Source: Chitinophagaceae bacterium UBA2793 (GTDB lineage: Bacteria; Bacteroidota; Bacteroidia; Chitinophagales; Chitinophagaceae). Taken from it: a stretch of 25,763 nt of DNA. A model generated the notes under the pieces. The model was not told where the DNA came from. It was given only the letters and a program-made list of their open reading frames with translations, and did not search any database. The stretch covers positions 29,729 to 55,491 of the forward strand of contig DEHT01000006.1 of NCBI GenBank assembly GCA_002352045.1. The letters run 5' to 3'. The position numbers were made by a program, and so were the translations under genes. Position 1 is the first letter of the stretch. Each line of letters opens with the position of its first letter. Below are positions 15,050 through 22,400 of this stretch, in pieces.

Positions 15050-15476
15050 TATCATCTGGTTCAATAAAAGCCTCGAACTTTCTCAGTTAGCCTCTTTATC
15101 ACCTGCAACGCTTGGTACTCACCTTGGAATGGAGTGGGTTGAAATTGGCCCTAATTTTTTAAAAATGAAAATGCCGGTTGATCAACGTACTCATCAACCA
15201 TACGGCCTTTTGCATGGAGGGGCAAGTTGTGCACTTGCGGAAACAGTTGGTAGCATAGGCTCATACCTGGTACTGGATCCTGAAAAATTTTTATGTGTTG
15301 GCTTAGAAATAAATGCCAATCATATTAAAGGGGTAAGAGACGGGTTTGTTACTGCTACAGCTCAACCATTACACCTGGGAAGTTCAACACATGTGTGGGA
15401 CATTAATATTCATGATGATAATGAAAATCTTATTTGTGTAAGCAGGCTCACTGTAGCAATTCTTGCAAGAAAGTAG
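15033..15476 (+). CDS. Hotdog-fold acyl-CoA thioesterase, YdiI/MenI-like
   Basis: This 147-residue single hotdog domain closely follows E. coli YdiI (MenI), which hydrolyses 1,4-dihydroxy-2-naphthoyl-CoA in menaquinone synthesis. Shared blocks are MPVDQRTHQPYGLLHGGAS, LAETVGSIGSYL with the catalytic Glu70, VGLEINANHIKGVRDG, PLHLGSSTHVW and the ending SRLTVAIL. I chose ATG 15033, which begins MEQTNN and gives the normal length; an earlier in-frame ATG at 14976 would add 19 unrelated residues encoded inside coaD. The gene overlaps coaD by 17 bp in another frame. Menaquinone is the main quinone of this phylum, so a MenI role is plausible, but related hotdog enzymes act on other aryl- or acyl-CoAs. 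Confidence 0.85.
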   Translation: MEQTNNIIWFNKSLELSQLASLSPATLGTHLGMEWVEIGPNFLKMKMPVDQRTHQPYGLLHGGASCALAETVGSIGSYLVLDPEKFLCVGLEINANHIKGVRDGFVTATAQPLHLGSSTHVWDINIHDDNENLICVSRLTVAILARK

Positions 15477-15501
15477 GCATTCACTACCCAAAAATATTGC
15501 A

Positions 15502-16131
15502 TTAGGGTTCATCAAAAAATCTACTCATTATATCTTTAATGTTTTCGTAGGTATTACTCATTGGTTCCTTTATATCTTTTGTTTTAATCCACCTGGTATC
15601 CGTAATATCTTCTTCTGTTTGAGGATGTAATTTCTGATACCCTCCACAAGTAAAATAATACCAATGACTTATTTTGAGAATATGTTTGCCATATTCATCG
15701 TAGGTATGATAGGTTTCACCAATCTTCTTTTTCAACTTTAGGTTTTTAACCCCGGTTTCTTCTTCAACTTCACGAGCTGCTGCTGTTTCGGTGTTTTCCT
15801 TAGGCTCTAATTTCCCCTTAGGCAAGTCCCATTTACCCCTGCGAAAAATAAAGAGGATATCTTTATTATCATTTTGAACAATACCCCCTGCTGCTTCAAT
15901 AAGCTTAAAATGCTTAAAAAATGATTTTTTTAAAGCGTCAAGATCATCAGCTTTTATTATGCCGGCATGAAAATTTTCTTTTTTAATTTCATGTAATAAT
16001 GAATTAATGGCGGGAGTAGAGAACTCATCTATATAAACCGCTTCGGGGTGATGCATAATTTCTTGCAATTGCGGGGATAATTCATCACATAAATAAACCG
16101 GCTTTTCACCAAAATAAATTTTTATCTGCAT
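15502..16131 (-). CDS. NUDIX hydrolase with N-terminal extension
   Basis: The 209-residue protein contains a complete Nudix box at 106-128 (G-x5-E-x7-REVEEETGV), the Mg-binding and catalytic motif that cleaves nucleoside-diphosphate-linked substrates. The preceding WDLPKGKLEP is typical of the family. About 80 residues lie ahead of the Nudix domain (which begins near AAGGIVQND); they hold an acidic alpha/beta segment I do not recognise and could form a separate small domain. The C-terminal TRWIKTKDI is the usual Nudix ending. The substrate cannot be deduced. It is divergent from pyrE with a shared 105-bp control region containing a perfect inverted repeat. Confidence 0.88.
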   Translation of the reverse strand: MQIKIYFGEKPVYLCDELSPQLQEIMHHPEAVYIDEFSTPAINSLLHEIKKENFHAGIIKADDLDALKKSFFKHFKLIEAAGGIVQNDNKDILFIFRRGKWDLPKGKLEPKENTETAAAREVEEETGVKNLKLKKKIGETYHTYDEYGKHILKISHWYYFTCGGYQKLHPQTEEDITDTRWIKTKDIKEPMSNTYENIKDIMSRFFDEP

Positions 16132-16151
16132 GATACTGATGATTTTTGAAG

Positions 16152-16159
16152 CAAAAATA
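16152..16159 (-). promoter_or_regulatory. NUDIX gene -7 promoter element TATTTTTG
   Basis: A perfect TAnnTTTG match on the minus strand lies 20 nt upstream of the ATG at 16131. It faces away from the pyrE promoter and flanks the inverted repeat on its left. Confidence 0.45.
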
Positions 16160-16168
16160 CTCTTTAGA

Positions 16169-16187
16169 ACCTAATAAAGAATTAGGT
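16169..16187. promoter_or_regulatory. Operator-like inverted repeat between NUDIX gene and pyrE
   Basis: ACCTAAT (16169-16175) and ATTAGGT (16181-16187) form a perfect 7-bp inverted repeat with a 5-nt spacer. It sits just upstream of the pyrE -7 box (16192) and 9 bp from the NUDIX -7 box, so a bound dimeric regulator could control both promoters. No regulator gene is identifiable nearby. Confidence 0.4.
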
Positions 16188-16191
16188 AGTT

Positions 16192-16199
16192 TATCTTTG
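16192..16199 (+). promoter_or_regulatory. pyrE -7 promoter element TATCTTTG
   Basis: A perfect TAnnTTTG match lies 37 nt upstream of the pyrE ATG at 16237, giving a leader of roughly 30 nt. Confidence 0.5.
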
Positions 16200-16236
16200 C
16201 TTTACAAAATATTTTACATTCAAAAACTTTTTATAA

Positions 16237-16869
16237 ATGGTTTCAAACGAAACAGCTGTTGCAGAAAAATTATTACAGGTAAAAGCAGTACAGTTAAATG
16301 TAAACGAGCCTTATACATGGGCAAGTGGCTGGAAAAGTCCGATTTATTGTGATAATAGAAAGGTACTATCATATCCTTATGTACGAGATTTTATAAAAAG
16401 TGAACTCTGTAGTGTAATATTTGAAAAATTTCCTGAAGCTGAAAGTATAGCGGGTGTTGCTACTGCCGGTATTCCCTGGGGGGCAATGGCTGCCGACCAA
16501 TTGAAGCTACCTTATATGTATGTAAGGCCAAAGCCAAAAGAACATGGTCTGGGCAATCAAATAGAGGGAGCTTATACTAAGGGGCAAAAAGTATTGGTAG
16601 TTGAAGATTTAATTTCTACCGGAAAAAGTAGTTTACAGGTTTGCGATGTTTTGAAAAATGCTGGAGTTGAAGTAGTAGGAATGGTTTCAATTTTCAATTA
16701 TGGCTTTCCGCTTGCTGTGGAGGCGTTTGAAAAAGCTGGAGTACCCTTTGTTTCTTTAACCAATTACGGTGCTTTAATTCAATTGGCTATCCAAAAGGAG
16801 ATAATCGCAATAGAAGATCAGCAAAAGTTAATGGAGTGGAGAGAAAACCCTGCTGAATGGGGAAAATAA
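16237..16869 (+). CDS. pyrE: Orotate phosphoribosyltransferase
   Basis: PyrE converts orotate and PRPP to orotidine 5'-monophosphate in pyrimidine synthesis. The 210-residue protein has the type I PRPP motif VLVVEDLISTGKSS at 119-132. It also has the substrate-region segments WASGWKSPIYCDNRKVLSYP (28-47), GVATAGIPWGAMAAD (73-87) and the catalytic flexible loop RPKPKEHGLGNQIEG (97-111), where Lys and His contribute to catalysis. It has its own TAnnTTTG promoter and a strong terminator, so it is transcribed alone. It lies 1.7 kb past the end of pyrB, with coaD, the thioesterase and the divergent NUDIX gene between. Confidence 0.96.
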   Translation: MVSNETAVAEKLLQVKAVQLNVNEPYTWASGWKSPIYCDNRKVLSYPYVRDFIKSELCSVIFEKFPEAESIAGVATAGIPWGAMAADQLKLPYMYVRPKPKEHGLGNQIEGAYTKGQKVLVVEDLISTGKSSLQVCDVLKNAGVEVVGMVSIFNYGFPLAVEAFEKAGVPFVSLTNYGALIQLAIQKEIIAIEDQQKLMEWRENPAEWGK

Positions 16870-16919
16870 TCTGTACCTATTCATCTAATATATTGCCCAT
16901 TTCTAATGGTAATAATAAT

Positions 16920-16946
16920 AAAACCCGCATTTTTTTTGCGGGTTTT
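16920..16946. terminator. Bidirectional rho-independent terminator
   Basis: A perfect 10-bp stem AAAACCCGCA/TGCGGGTTTT (16920-16929 with 16937-16946) closes a T-only loop. A- and T-tracts lie on both sides. It separates convergent pyrE and the heavy-metal-associated protein gene and can stop both transcripts. Confidence 0.9.
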
Positions 16947-16959
16947 ATTTACAGAGGGT

Positions 16960-17310
16960 TTAATTTTTTACAGGTTCTTCCGGCTTTTTACAGCATACGG
17001 GTAGTTTTTTGTAGGCCTCCACATCGGCGGTTACATCGTCAGCATCATATCCTATGTTGGCTATATGTGTTTTTACATTCTCAATATTAGTTCGTTCGTT
17101 AATCCACAGAACCGTAGTTTGTTTCTTTTTTACATCAACAGTTACTGATTTTATTCCATCCTGATGTGATAAGTAGTTTTCAATTTTTTTCTTACACATT
17201 CCACATTGTACTGATGCTGTTTGAATCACCGATTTGGTAATTCCTTTTTGTGCTTTTGCCGAAAATGCAAGGCCTGCAATAGCAATAATAAAAATTTGGA
17301 GCGCTTTCAT
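16960..17310 (-). CDS. Secreted heavy-metal-associated (HMA) domain protein
   Basis: The 116-residue protein starts with a signal peptide (MKALQIFIIAIAGLAFSAKAQ). A single ferredoxin-like HMA domain follows, with the metal-binding CxxC as Cys36-Gly-Met-Cys39 and the usual family pattern VxCGMCKKKIENYL…GIKSVTVDVKKKQTTV…IANIGYDADDV. Unlike typical CopZ-type chaperones it is exported, and its C-terminal tail carries an extra Cys106-Cys107 pair followed by a Lys/Pro/Glu-rich end. A periplasmic copper or other soft-metal carrier is the likely role. No P-type ATPase or metal regulator is next to it; the upstream neighbour on the same strand is a LEA14-like lipoprotein 46 bp away. Confidence 0.85.
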   Translation of the reverse strand: MKALQIFIIAIAGLAFSAKAQKGITKSVIQTASVQCGMCKKKIENYLSHQDGIKSVTVDVKKKQTTVLWINERTNIENVKTHIANIGYDADDVTADVEAYKKLPVCCKKPEEPVKN

Positions 17311-17356
17311 GATTTATTGTTTTTACGAAAGTATTTACAGAAATTAATAAAGCATG

Positions 17357-17812
17357 TTAAAAAATAGAAAACTGCTGTTTACCCGAATAGTCAACCTTAA
17401 AGTTTTTATACACCCCGGCTTTACCCACTTTTATAGTACCAATAGCCCTCACCAAAACCTCTTTATTAAATAGGGTTGACAGGCCATTTTTAAAAAGATT
17501 TTTCATATCCAAATCAACTTTAATAGGAATAGTGAAAACCTCTTTTTTGGGAATAAAAACCTGTAACTCCTGGCTCGTATGACCCAAAAAAGTACTGTCA
17601 ATATATATGTCTAACTCAGTCCTTTTCAAATCCATTCCAAAATTATTGGGATTATAATATTGCAGATTCATCTTGAGTGTGCTAGTTGAGAAACCAACTT
17701 TATCAAGTTTCAAATTGTTGTATTCTTTAAATTCTAAATCTTTAGGACTGCTACAAGATGCCAAAATGGCCATAATTATAACTACTATTAGTAAGGGTGG
17801 GCGAGTGTTCAT
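17357..17812 (-). CDS. LEA14-like (LEA type 2/WHy) lipoprotein
   Basis: The 151-residue protein begins with a lipoprotein signal peptide whose lipobox ends LASC with Cys20. The mature part reads as one LEA type 2/WHy beta-sandwich: LKMNLQYYNPNNFGMDLKRTELDIYID is the family's characteristic stretch (a strand, then NPN, then a strand), followed by IPIKVDLDMKNLF and VLVRAIGTIKVGKAGV. These domains are linked to desiccation or stress protection in plants, while bacterial lipoprotein forms have no firm function. It lies upstream of the HMA gene on the same strand and may share a transcript. The long AT-rich gene-free region starts just upstream of it. Confidence 0.8.
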   Translation of the reverse strand: MNTRPPLLIVVIIMAILASCSSPKDLEFKEYNNLKLDKVGFSTSTLKMNLQYYNPNNFGMDLKRTELDIYIDSTFLGHTSQELQVFIPKKEVFTIPIKVDLDMKNLFKNGLSTLFNKEVLVRAIGTIKVGKAGVYKNFKVDYSGKQQFSIF

Positions 17813-18520
17813 TTGCTAAAATAAATTTCCTGCACAAAATACGAAAGAAAGCTTGCTAGCCAAAAACTTAGTTTCAAATATTCAGTTAGCAGTACTAATA
17901 TTATTAGTTTTTTGTTCAAAATGTTCCACAATATATTGTAAATTAATAAGTAATAAATTTAGCTTTATTAAAATTGTATAAATAAAAGAAAATAAATATA
18001 ATAAAGTACATAAACTTTAATTTTACATAATACAAAACATTTCAATTTTCCGAAAATACTACAGAAAAATATCGGTGGCAGAATAAAAAAATGTAAAAGT
18101 ATAAAAATTATATAAAATATTGAAAAACAATAAAAAAACATAAATGACTAAATAAAAAAATTATATAAAAATACAAATATCAAAATTTTTTAAAATGTTG
18201 TAGTTTCATTTTTCAATATTTTGAATAAAACAGAAGAGTTGTGTTTAATACTATCAAAACATTTGAAGCATAAAATACAGGGCAGAAAGCGGCTTTAAAA
18301 TAAAAGGAGTTAGGTAGCTGAATTTTTGGCAGATTTGGAAAGCATCAAGTACTTTCAACAGTAAACCTTTGAAAAAAATAAAAGCAATATAATATTTCGA
18401 ATATTATTCGAATTATATTAGAAATTATATTGTATTTAGTGATATTTGGTTGATAAATTTTACAAATTGAATAATTTTAGCGTTTTTTGCGTAAACAATT
18501 CGGAAAATACGGTAATTTTT
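17813..18520. other. AT-rich stretch without a convincing gene
   Basis: Between the LEA14-like gene (reading left) and the promoter at 18521 lie about 700 bp with no credible coding frame; the few short open frames lack good starts and plausible composition. The core 17930-18240 is almost only A and T, with a 15-bp direct repeat AAAAATTATATAAAA at 18103-18117 and 18156-18170. I see no tRNA, terminator or transposon end. It may hold regulatory DNA for the flanking genes or an unrecognised small RNA. Confidence 0.7.
18386..18419. repeat. Long AT-rich palindrome with TTCGAATA arms
   Basis: The core TTCGAATA (18396-18403) and TATTCGAA (18405-18412) form a perfect 8-bp inverted repeat around a single T. 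A further 7 bp pair outside it (18386-18392 with 18413-18419) after a 3-nt bulge. It is the most structured element in the gene-free region and could be an operator or a hairpin. Confidence 0.6.
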
Positions 18521-18551
18521 TTTGGAGATATGAAAACTATTTTTATGTTTG
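18521..18551 (+). promoter_or_regulatory. Well-formed Bacteroidota promoter (TTTG / TAnnTTTG)
   Basis: TTTG at 18521-18524 and TATGTTTG at 18544-18551 are separated by 19 nt, matching both elements of the phylum's consensus. The expected start near 18557 would give a leader of about 360 nt before the gene at 18918, containing a CAGAT/ATCTG hairpin (18617-18630), a palindrome GGTTGCAACC (18771-18780) and a tiny ORF. Confidence 0.5.
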
Positions 18552-18664
18552 CATCAGAAACGAAGATGATACAACCTCTGTTATTTTGGTTTCGTTTACC
18601 TCCAATTACCTCTGAACAGATTGCGATCTGCCAACCGAATAACTGAAACCTTAAACCACAGAAA

Positions 18665-18805
18665 ATGAAAAATTATTACATTATAATTCTACTTAACAAG
18701 GTATTATCTGCCTTTGGGAATTTGGATACCTGGTATTTTCCTTCTACAAAAAAAAATAATGGTTTTAAGGGGTTGCAACCTATATTAGCATTTGCTAATA
18801 AGTAG
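18665..18805 (+). CDS. Possible 46-residue small protein or leader peptide
   Basis: An ATG frame of 46 codons starts MKNYYIIILLNKVLSAFG, which resembles the first half of a signal peptide, and continues with a Trp-, Phe- and Lys-containing tail. It lies downstream of a good promoter and 112 bp before the Fn3-like gene. It could be a small exported or leader peptide, or a decayed copy of a secreted-protein N-terminus. The composition is believable but there is no homology I can name. Confidence 0.25.
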   Translation: MKNYYIIILLNKVLSAFGNLDTWYFPSTKKNNGFKGLQPILAFANK

Positions 18806-18917
18806 TCTCTTTTTTTAGCAGATTATTTTATCCAATATCTATATTGAACCTGTTCCATCTATTTCCAATATTCATTGCAAACAACTAATTAAATATTTAT
18901 AACGCAATGAACATAAT

Positions 18918-19277
18918 ATGAAGCAGTTTTTTTATACGATTTTATTTGTAGCAATTTCTATTGCAGCCTATTCGCAAACAGAAACAAATGCTATTGCAAC
19001 TAATCTATCTATTGGTAAAGTGGGTGAAAACATGGTTATTAGTTGGACTGAAAACAAAGCTACTGATGGTAGTTGGGAAGTTCAGGCCAGTATAGATGGC
19101 AAAACATTTGAAACAGTAGGACTTGTGTGGGGGAGCGACCCCAAAGCTGCAAGGAACAGTTTTGCTTTTAAACAGGAATTAATAAAGGTTCAATCAAAAT
19201 ATGCTTTTTACAGGGTGCTTTATGCCGAAGCTAATGCCGAGTTAAAAGCCAGTAAAGCGATTGAATTTTCAAAATAA
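18918..19277 (+). CDS. Small secreted single Fn3-like domain protein
   Basis: The 119-residue protein has a signal peptide ending AAYSQ (about residue 20). The rest is one beta-sandwich module: MVISWTENKATDGSWEVQASIDGKTF, then KYAFYRVLYAEANAELKASKAIEF. This matches by eye the Fn3-like module found just before T9SS sorting domains, including the one in the gene at 2426-3694 (VSVNWSTATEVNNAYFEVERSTDG…YNFYRIKQVD). Here the module stands alone with no sorting domain. It precedes the giant adhesin by 184 bp but a strong terminator lies between them. Its likely place is the periplasm or cell surface; its function is unknown. Confidence 0.7.
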   Translation: MKQFFYTILFVAISIAAYSQTETNAIATNLSIGKVGENMVISWTENKATDGSWEVQASIDGKTFETVGLVWGSDPKAARNSFAFKQELIKVQSKYAFYRVLYAEANAELKASKAIEFSK

Positions 19278-19337
19278 TGTGCCATACACAACAACTCGTT
19301 TTCTTTGGGGGTTACAGAACCAAAAAGGTTCTTAACA

Positions 19338-19370
19338 AAAAGCTGCATTTCTATGCGGCTTTTCTTTTTT
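19338..19370 (+). terminator. Rho-independent terminator
   Basis: An 11-bp stem AAAAGCTGCAT/ATGCGGCTTTT (one T-G wobble; 19338-19348 with 19353-19363) with a 4-nt loop ends in a T-rich tract (19360-19370). It ends the Fn3-like gene transcript. Confidence 0.85.
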
Positions 19371-19382
19371 CCACTCAGCACA

Positions 19383-19433
19383 TTGCAAATTGCAATATCT
19401 TAAACTATAGTATATTGTAGGCCGAATTTGCAA
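19383..19433. repeat. Three TTGCAA palindromes upstream of the adhesin gene
   Basis: TTGCAA occurs at 19383-19388, 19390-19395 and 19428-19433, between the terminator and the adhesin ATG at 19462. Two more copies lie at 18773-18778 (inside GGTTGCAACC) and 18875-18880 upstream of the Fn3-like gene. They may be sites for a shared regulator. Confidence 0.3.
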
Positions 19434-19461
19434 TTTACTTTCATTCTATTTTACTGAATTA

Positions 19462-22400
19462 ATGAGAAAATTATTTTTAACACTGCTTCTGGTTACTGTT
19501 GGTTTGATTTCAAATGCTCAAAATTTTTCAAATAAAGGAAAAGATTTTTGGGTTGCTTATGGATACCATCAGATAATGACAAACGGAAACGCACAAAATA
19601 TGGTATTGTATTTTGCAACGGATCAAATTACATCTGTTACAGTGTCGATACCTGGTTTAGGATATTCTCAAACGTATAGCAATATTCCTGCAAACACTGT
19701 TTTTACAAGTGCTCCTTTACCTAAAACGGGTGCCCAGGATGCAAGGTTATTAACCGAATCTACGTCGGCGGAAAATAAAGGAATTCATATTGTTGCTGAT
19801 AAACCAATTGTAGCTTACGCACATATTTACAATCAGAGTGTTTCGGGAGCCAGTATTTTGTTTCCAACCAATACATTGGGTAAAGAATACTATTCAATAA
19901 ATTATGATAATATTTCAAATACCAATAATGCAAACTGTTGGTTTTATGTGATAGCATGTGACACCGGAACCACCACCGTTGAAATAATACCCAGCGCCAA
20001 TACACTTACGCATGCAGCAGGTGTACCCTTTACAGTTACACTTACACAAGGGCAGGTTTATAATTTTATGGGGCAGCTAACCGGTGGAGGCGGGGGCACT
20101 TTTACAGGTGTTGATTTAACCGGAAGTAGCATAAGAAGTATTGCTTCTGCTTCAGGTGCTTGTAAAAGAATTGCTGTTTTTTCGGGTAGTGGAAGAATAG
20201 GGATAAGATGTGATGGTACAGGCGGATCTTCCGATAACTATATGGTACAAGCTTTTCCAAAATCGGCCTGGGGGAAAAAGTTTTTAACTGCTCCTACCGG
20301 AGGGTTGCCTAATAATCCTTTCCGAATTGGGGTATCAAATCCTGCGGCCAATGTTACCGTAAATGGTTTGCCTATTGCATCTCCTTTACTAAATAATTTT
20401 TATTATCAAATATCAGCAACCAGTCAACCATTAAAAATTGAATCCGATTTGCCTATTACAGTGGCTCAATATATTTCATCGTACGGGGGATGTGGCAATC
20501 CAATAAATGGGAATAACGGAGATCCGGAAGTAATTTATTTGAGTCCTGTGGAGCAAAATATTTCTACGGTTTTGTGGAATGCTACACCCAACTTTAATAT
20601 TCAGCAGCATTATTATACTGTAATAATTCCAAATAGCGGAACAGCCATTAGCTCTTTTAAACTTGATGGGGTGGTTGTAAATCCTGCATTATTTATTCCA
20701 CATCCACAAGATGCAGCTTATTCTTATCTCACACAAACTGTAGGATCAGGTTCAAGAAGGATTGAATCCGATTCCGGATTTAATGCGATTGCCTATGGCT
20801 ATGGTAATGCAGAATCTTATGGCTATAATGCCGGCACCAATGTAAGGGACCTTTTACAACAAGTAGGGGTAAGTACACAATATGGTATTGATAATACTCC
20901 CAGTGTTTGTACAGGAACTCCTTTCAAATTTAAAGTTTCACTTCCATACCTTGTAGATTCAATGCGCTGGAATTTAAGCGGCCTGCCCGGAAATCCGGCC
21001 AATGTTTTAATGACCTATTCTAATCCTCCGGTTCCAACAGATGCCGATTCTACAACCATCATCAATGGAAAAACAGTCTATTGGTATTCGATCCCTTCAA
21101 CTTATACTTTTGCTACAGTAGGTACATACCCGGTGGTAATTACAGCTTATGCTTCTACAGCCGAAGGTTGTGGTAATGAACAGGAAATTAATTTTGACCT
21201 GGAAATAAATAATCCACCGGCTGCCGATTTCAATTGGACGCATAGTGGATGTATTGATCAAACCGTTCAGTTTAATGATCAAACTACTTCGGTTAAGCCT
21301 ACCTACAAATGGTGGTGGAACTTTGGAGACCCTGCAAGTGGTACCAGCAATATTTCTATTCTGCAAAATCCATCTCATGCTTTTTCGGCCCCCGGTACTT
21401 ACACGGTACGTTTTGCCAATATTACTACCCCGGGTTGTTTGAGTGATACCATTACCAAAACAATCGTAATAAATCCATTGCCGATAGGAAATATATCCGG
21501 TGATATTACTGTTTGCCAAAATGCGGCCTCTCCCAATGTGGTATTTACCGGCACAACCGGTACTGCTCCGTTTACTTTTACTTACAATGTAAATAACGGT
21601 GCTGCACAAACGATTACTACCAGTACAGGCAATAGCGTAAATATAGCTGTGCCTACCAATGCCGTAGGTACTTTTAACTACCACCTGGTAAGTATTCAAG
21701 ATGCTGCAGGTACTTCAGGTTGTTTGCAAAATAACCCCGATACCGTAAGCGTAGTTGTGAATCCGTTACCAACCGCAAGCGTTGCAGGCAATATAACCGT
21801 TTGCGAAAATGCAACGGCACCTTTAGTAACATTTACCGCAGCCGGTACTGTAGCGCCTTACACATTTAATTATAATATAAATGGTGGACCTACACAAACA
21901 ATAACAACTTCTGCCGGTAATAGTGCTACTGTTGCTGCCCCAACTACTACTGCCGGTACCTTTGTTTACAACCTGGTAAGTGTAACAGATGCCAGTTCCG
22001 TTTCTTGTTCTAATATGCAATCGGGTAGTGTAACCGTTATTGTTAACCCTTTACCAACTGCAAGCATAAGTGGTACTACTTCCGTTTGTACAAATGCTGC
22101 ATCTCCTGTAATTACATTTACCGGAGCAGGAAGTGTGGCGCCATATACATTTACTTATTCAATTAATGGTGGGGCCGATCAAACAATATCATCGGGTATC
22201 GGTAATACAGCAACCATTACTGTACCAACTAATACTGCAGGAACATATAGCTACCTTCTTAAATCGGTAAGCGCAGCTACTACACCTGTGTGTAGCAATT
22301 TACAGTCTGCATCAGCTATAATTACAGTGCATCCTTTACCAACTGCTAATTTTACGGTGAGCACTCCTAATTGTGTGTCAAGAACTATCAGCTTTACAGA

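Noticed and set aside
14976..15476. Thioesterase starting at 14976
   Set aside because: The extra 19 residues lie inside coaD and have no counterpart in YdiI-type proteins; ATG 15033 fits the family length.
16960..17812. HMA and LEA14-like genes as a metal-resistance operon
   Set aside because: No transporter, ATPase or metal regulator is present, so proximity alone does not support it.
18103..18170. Direct repeats in the AT-rich region as an origin, iteron array or CRISPR
   Set aside because: There are only two copies of a low-complexity 15-mer with no regular spacing or spacer structure.
18446..18646. 66-codon frame with a TTG start in the AT-rich region
   Set aside because: It has a poor start, low-complexity composition and spans a strong promoter (18521-18551); no homology is evident.
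21097..21699. 200-codon frame on the minus strand within the adhesin gene
   Set aside because: It is a shadow of the repetitive coding sequence of the opposite strand and lacks a credible protein pattern.
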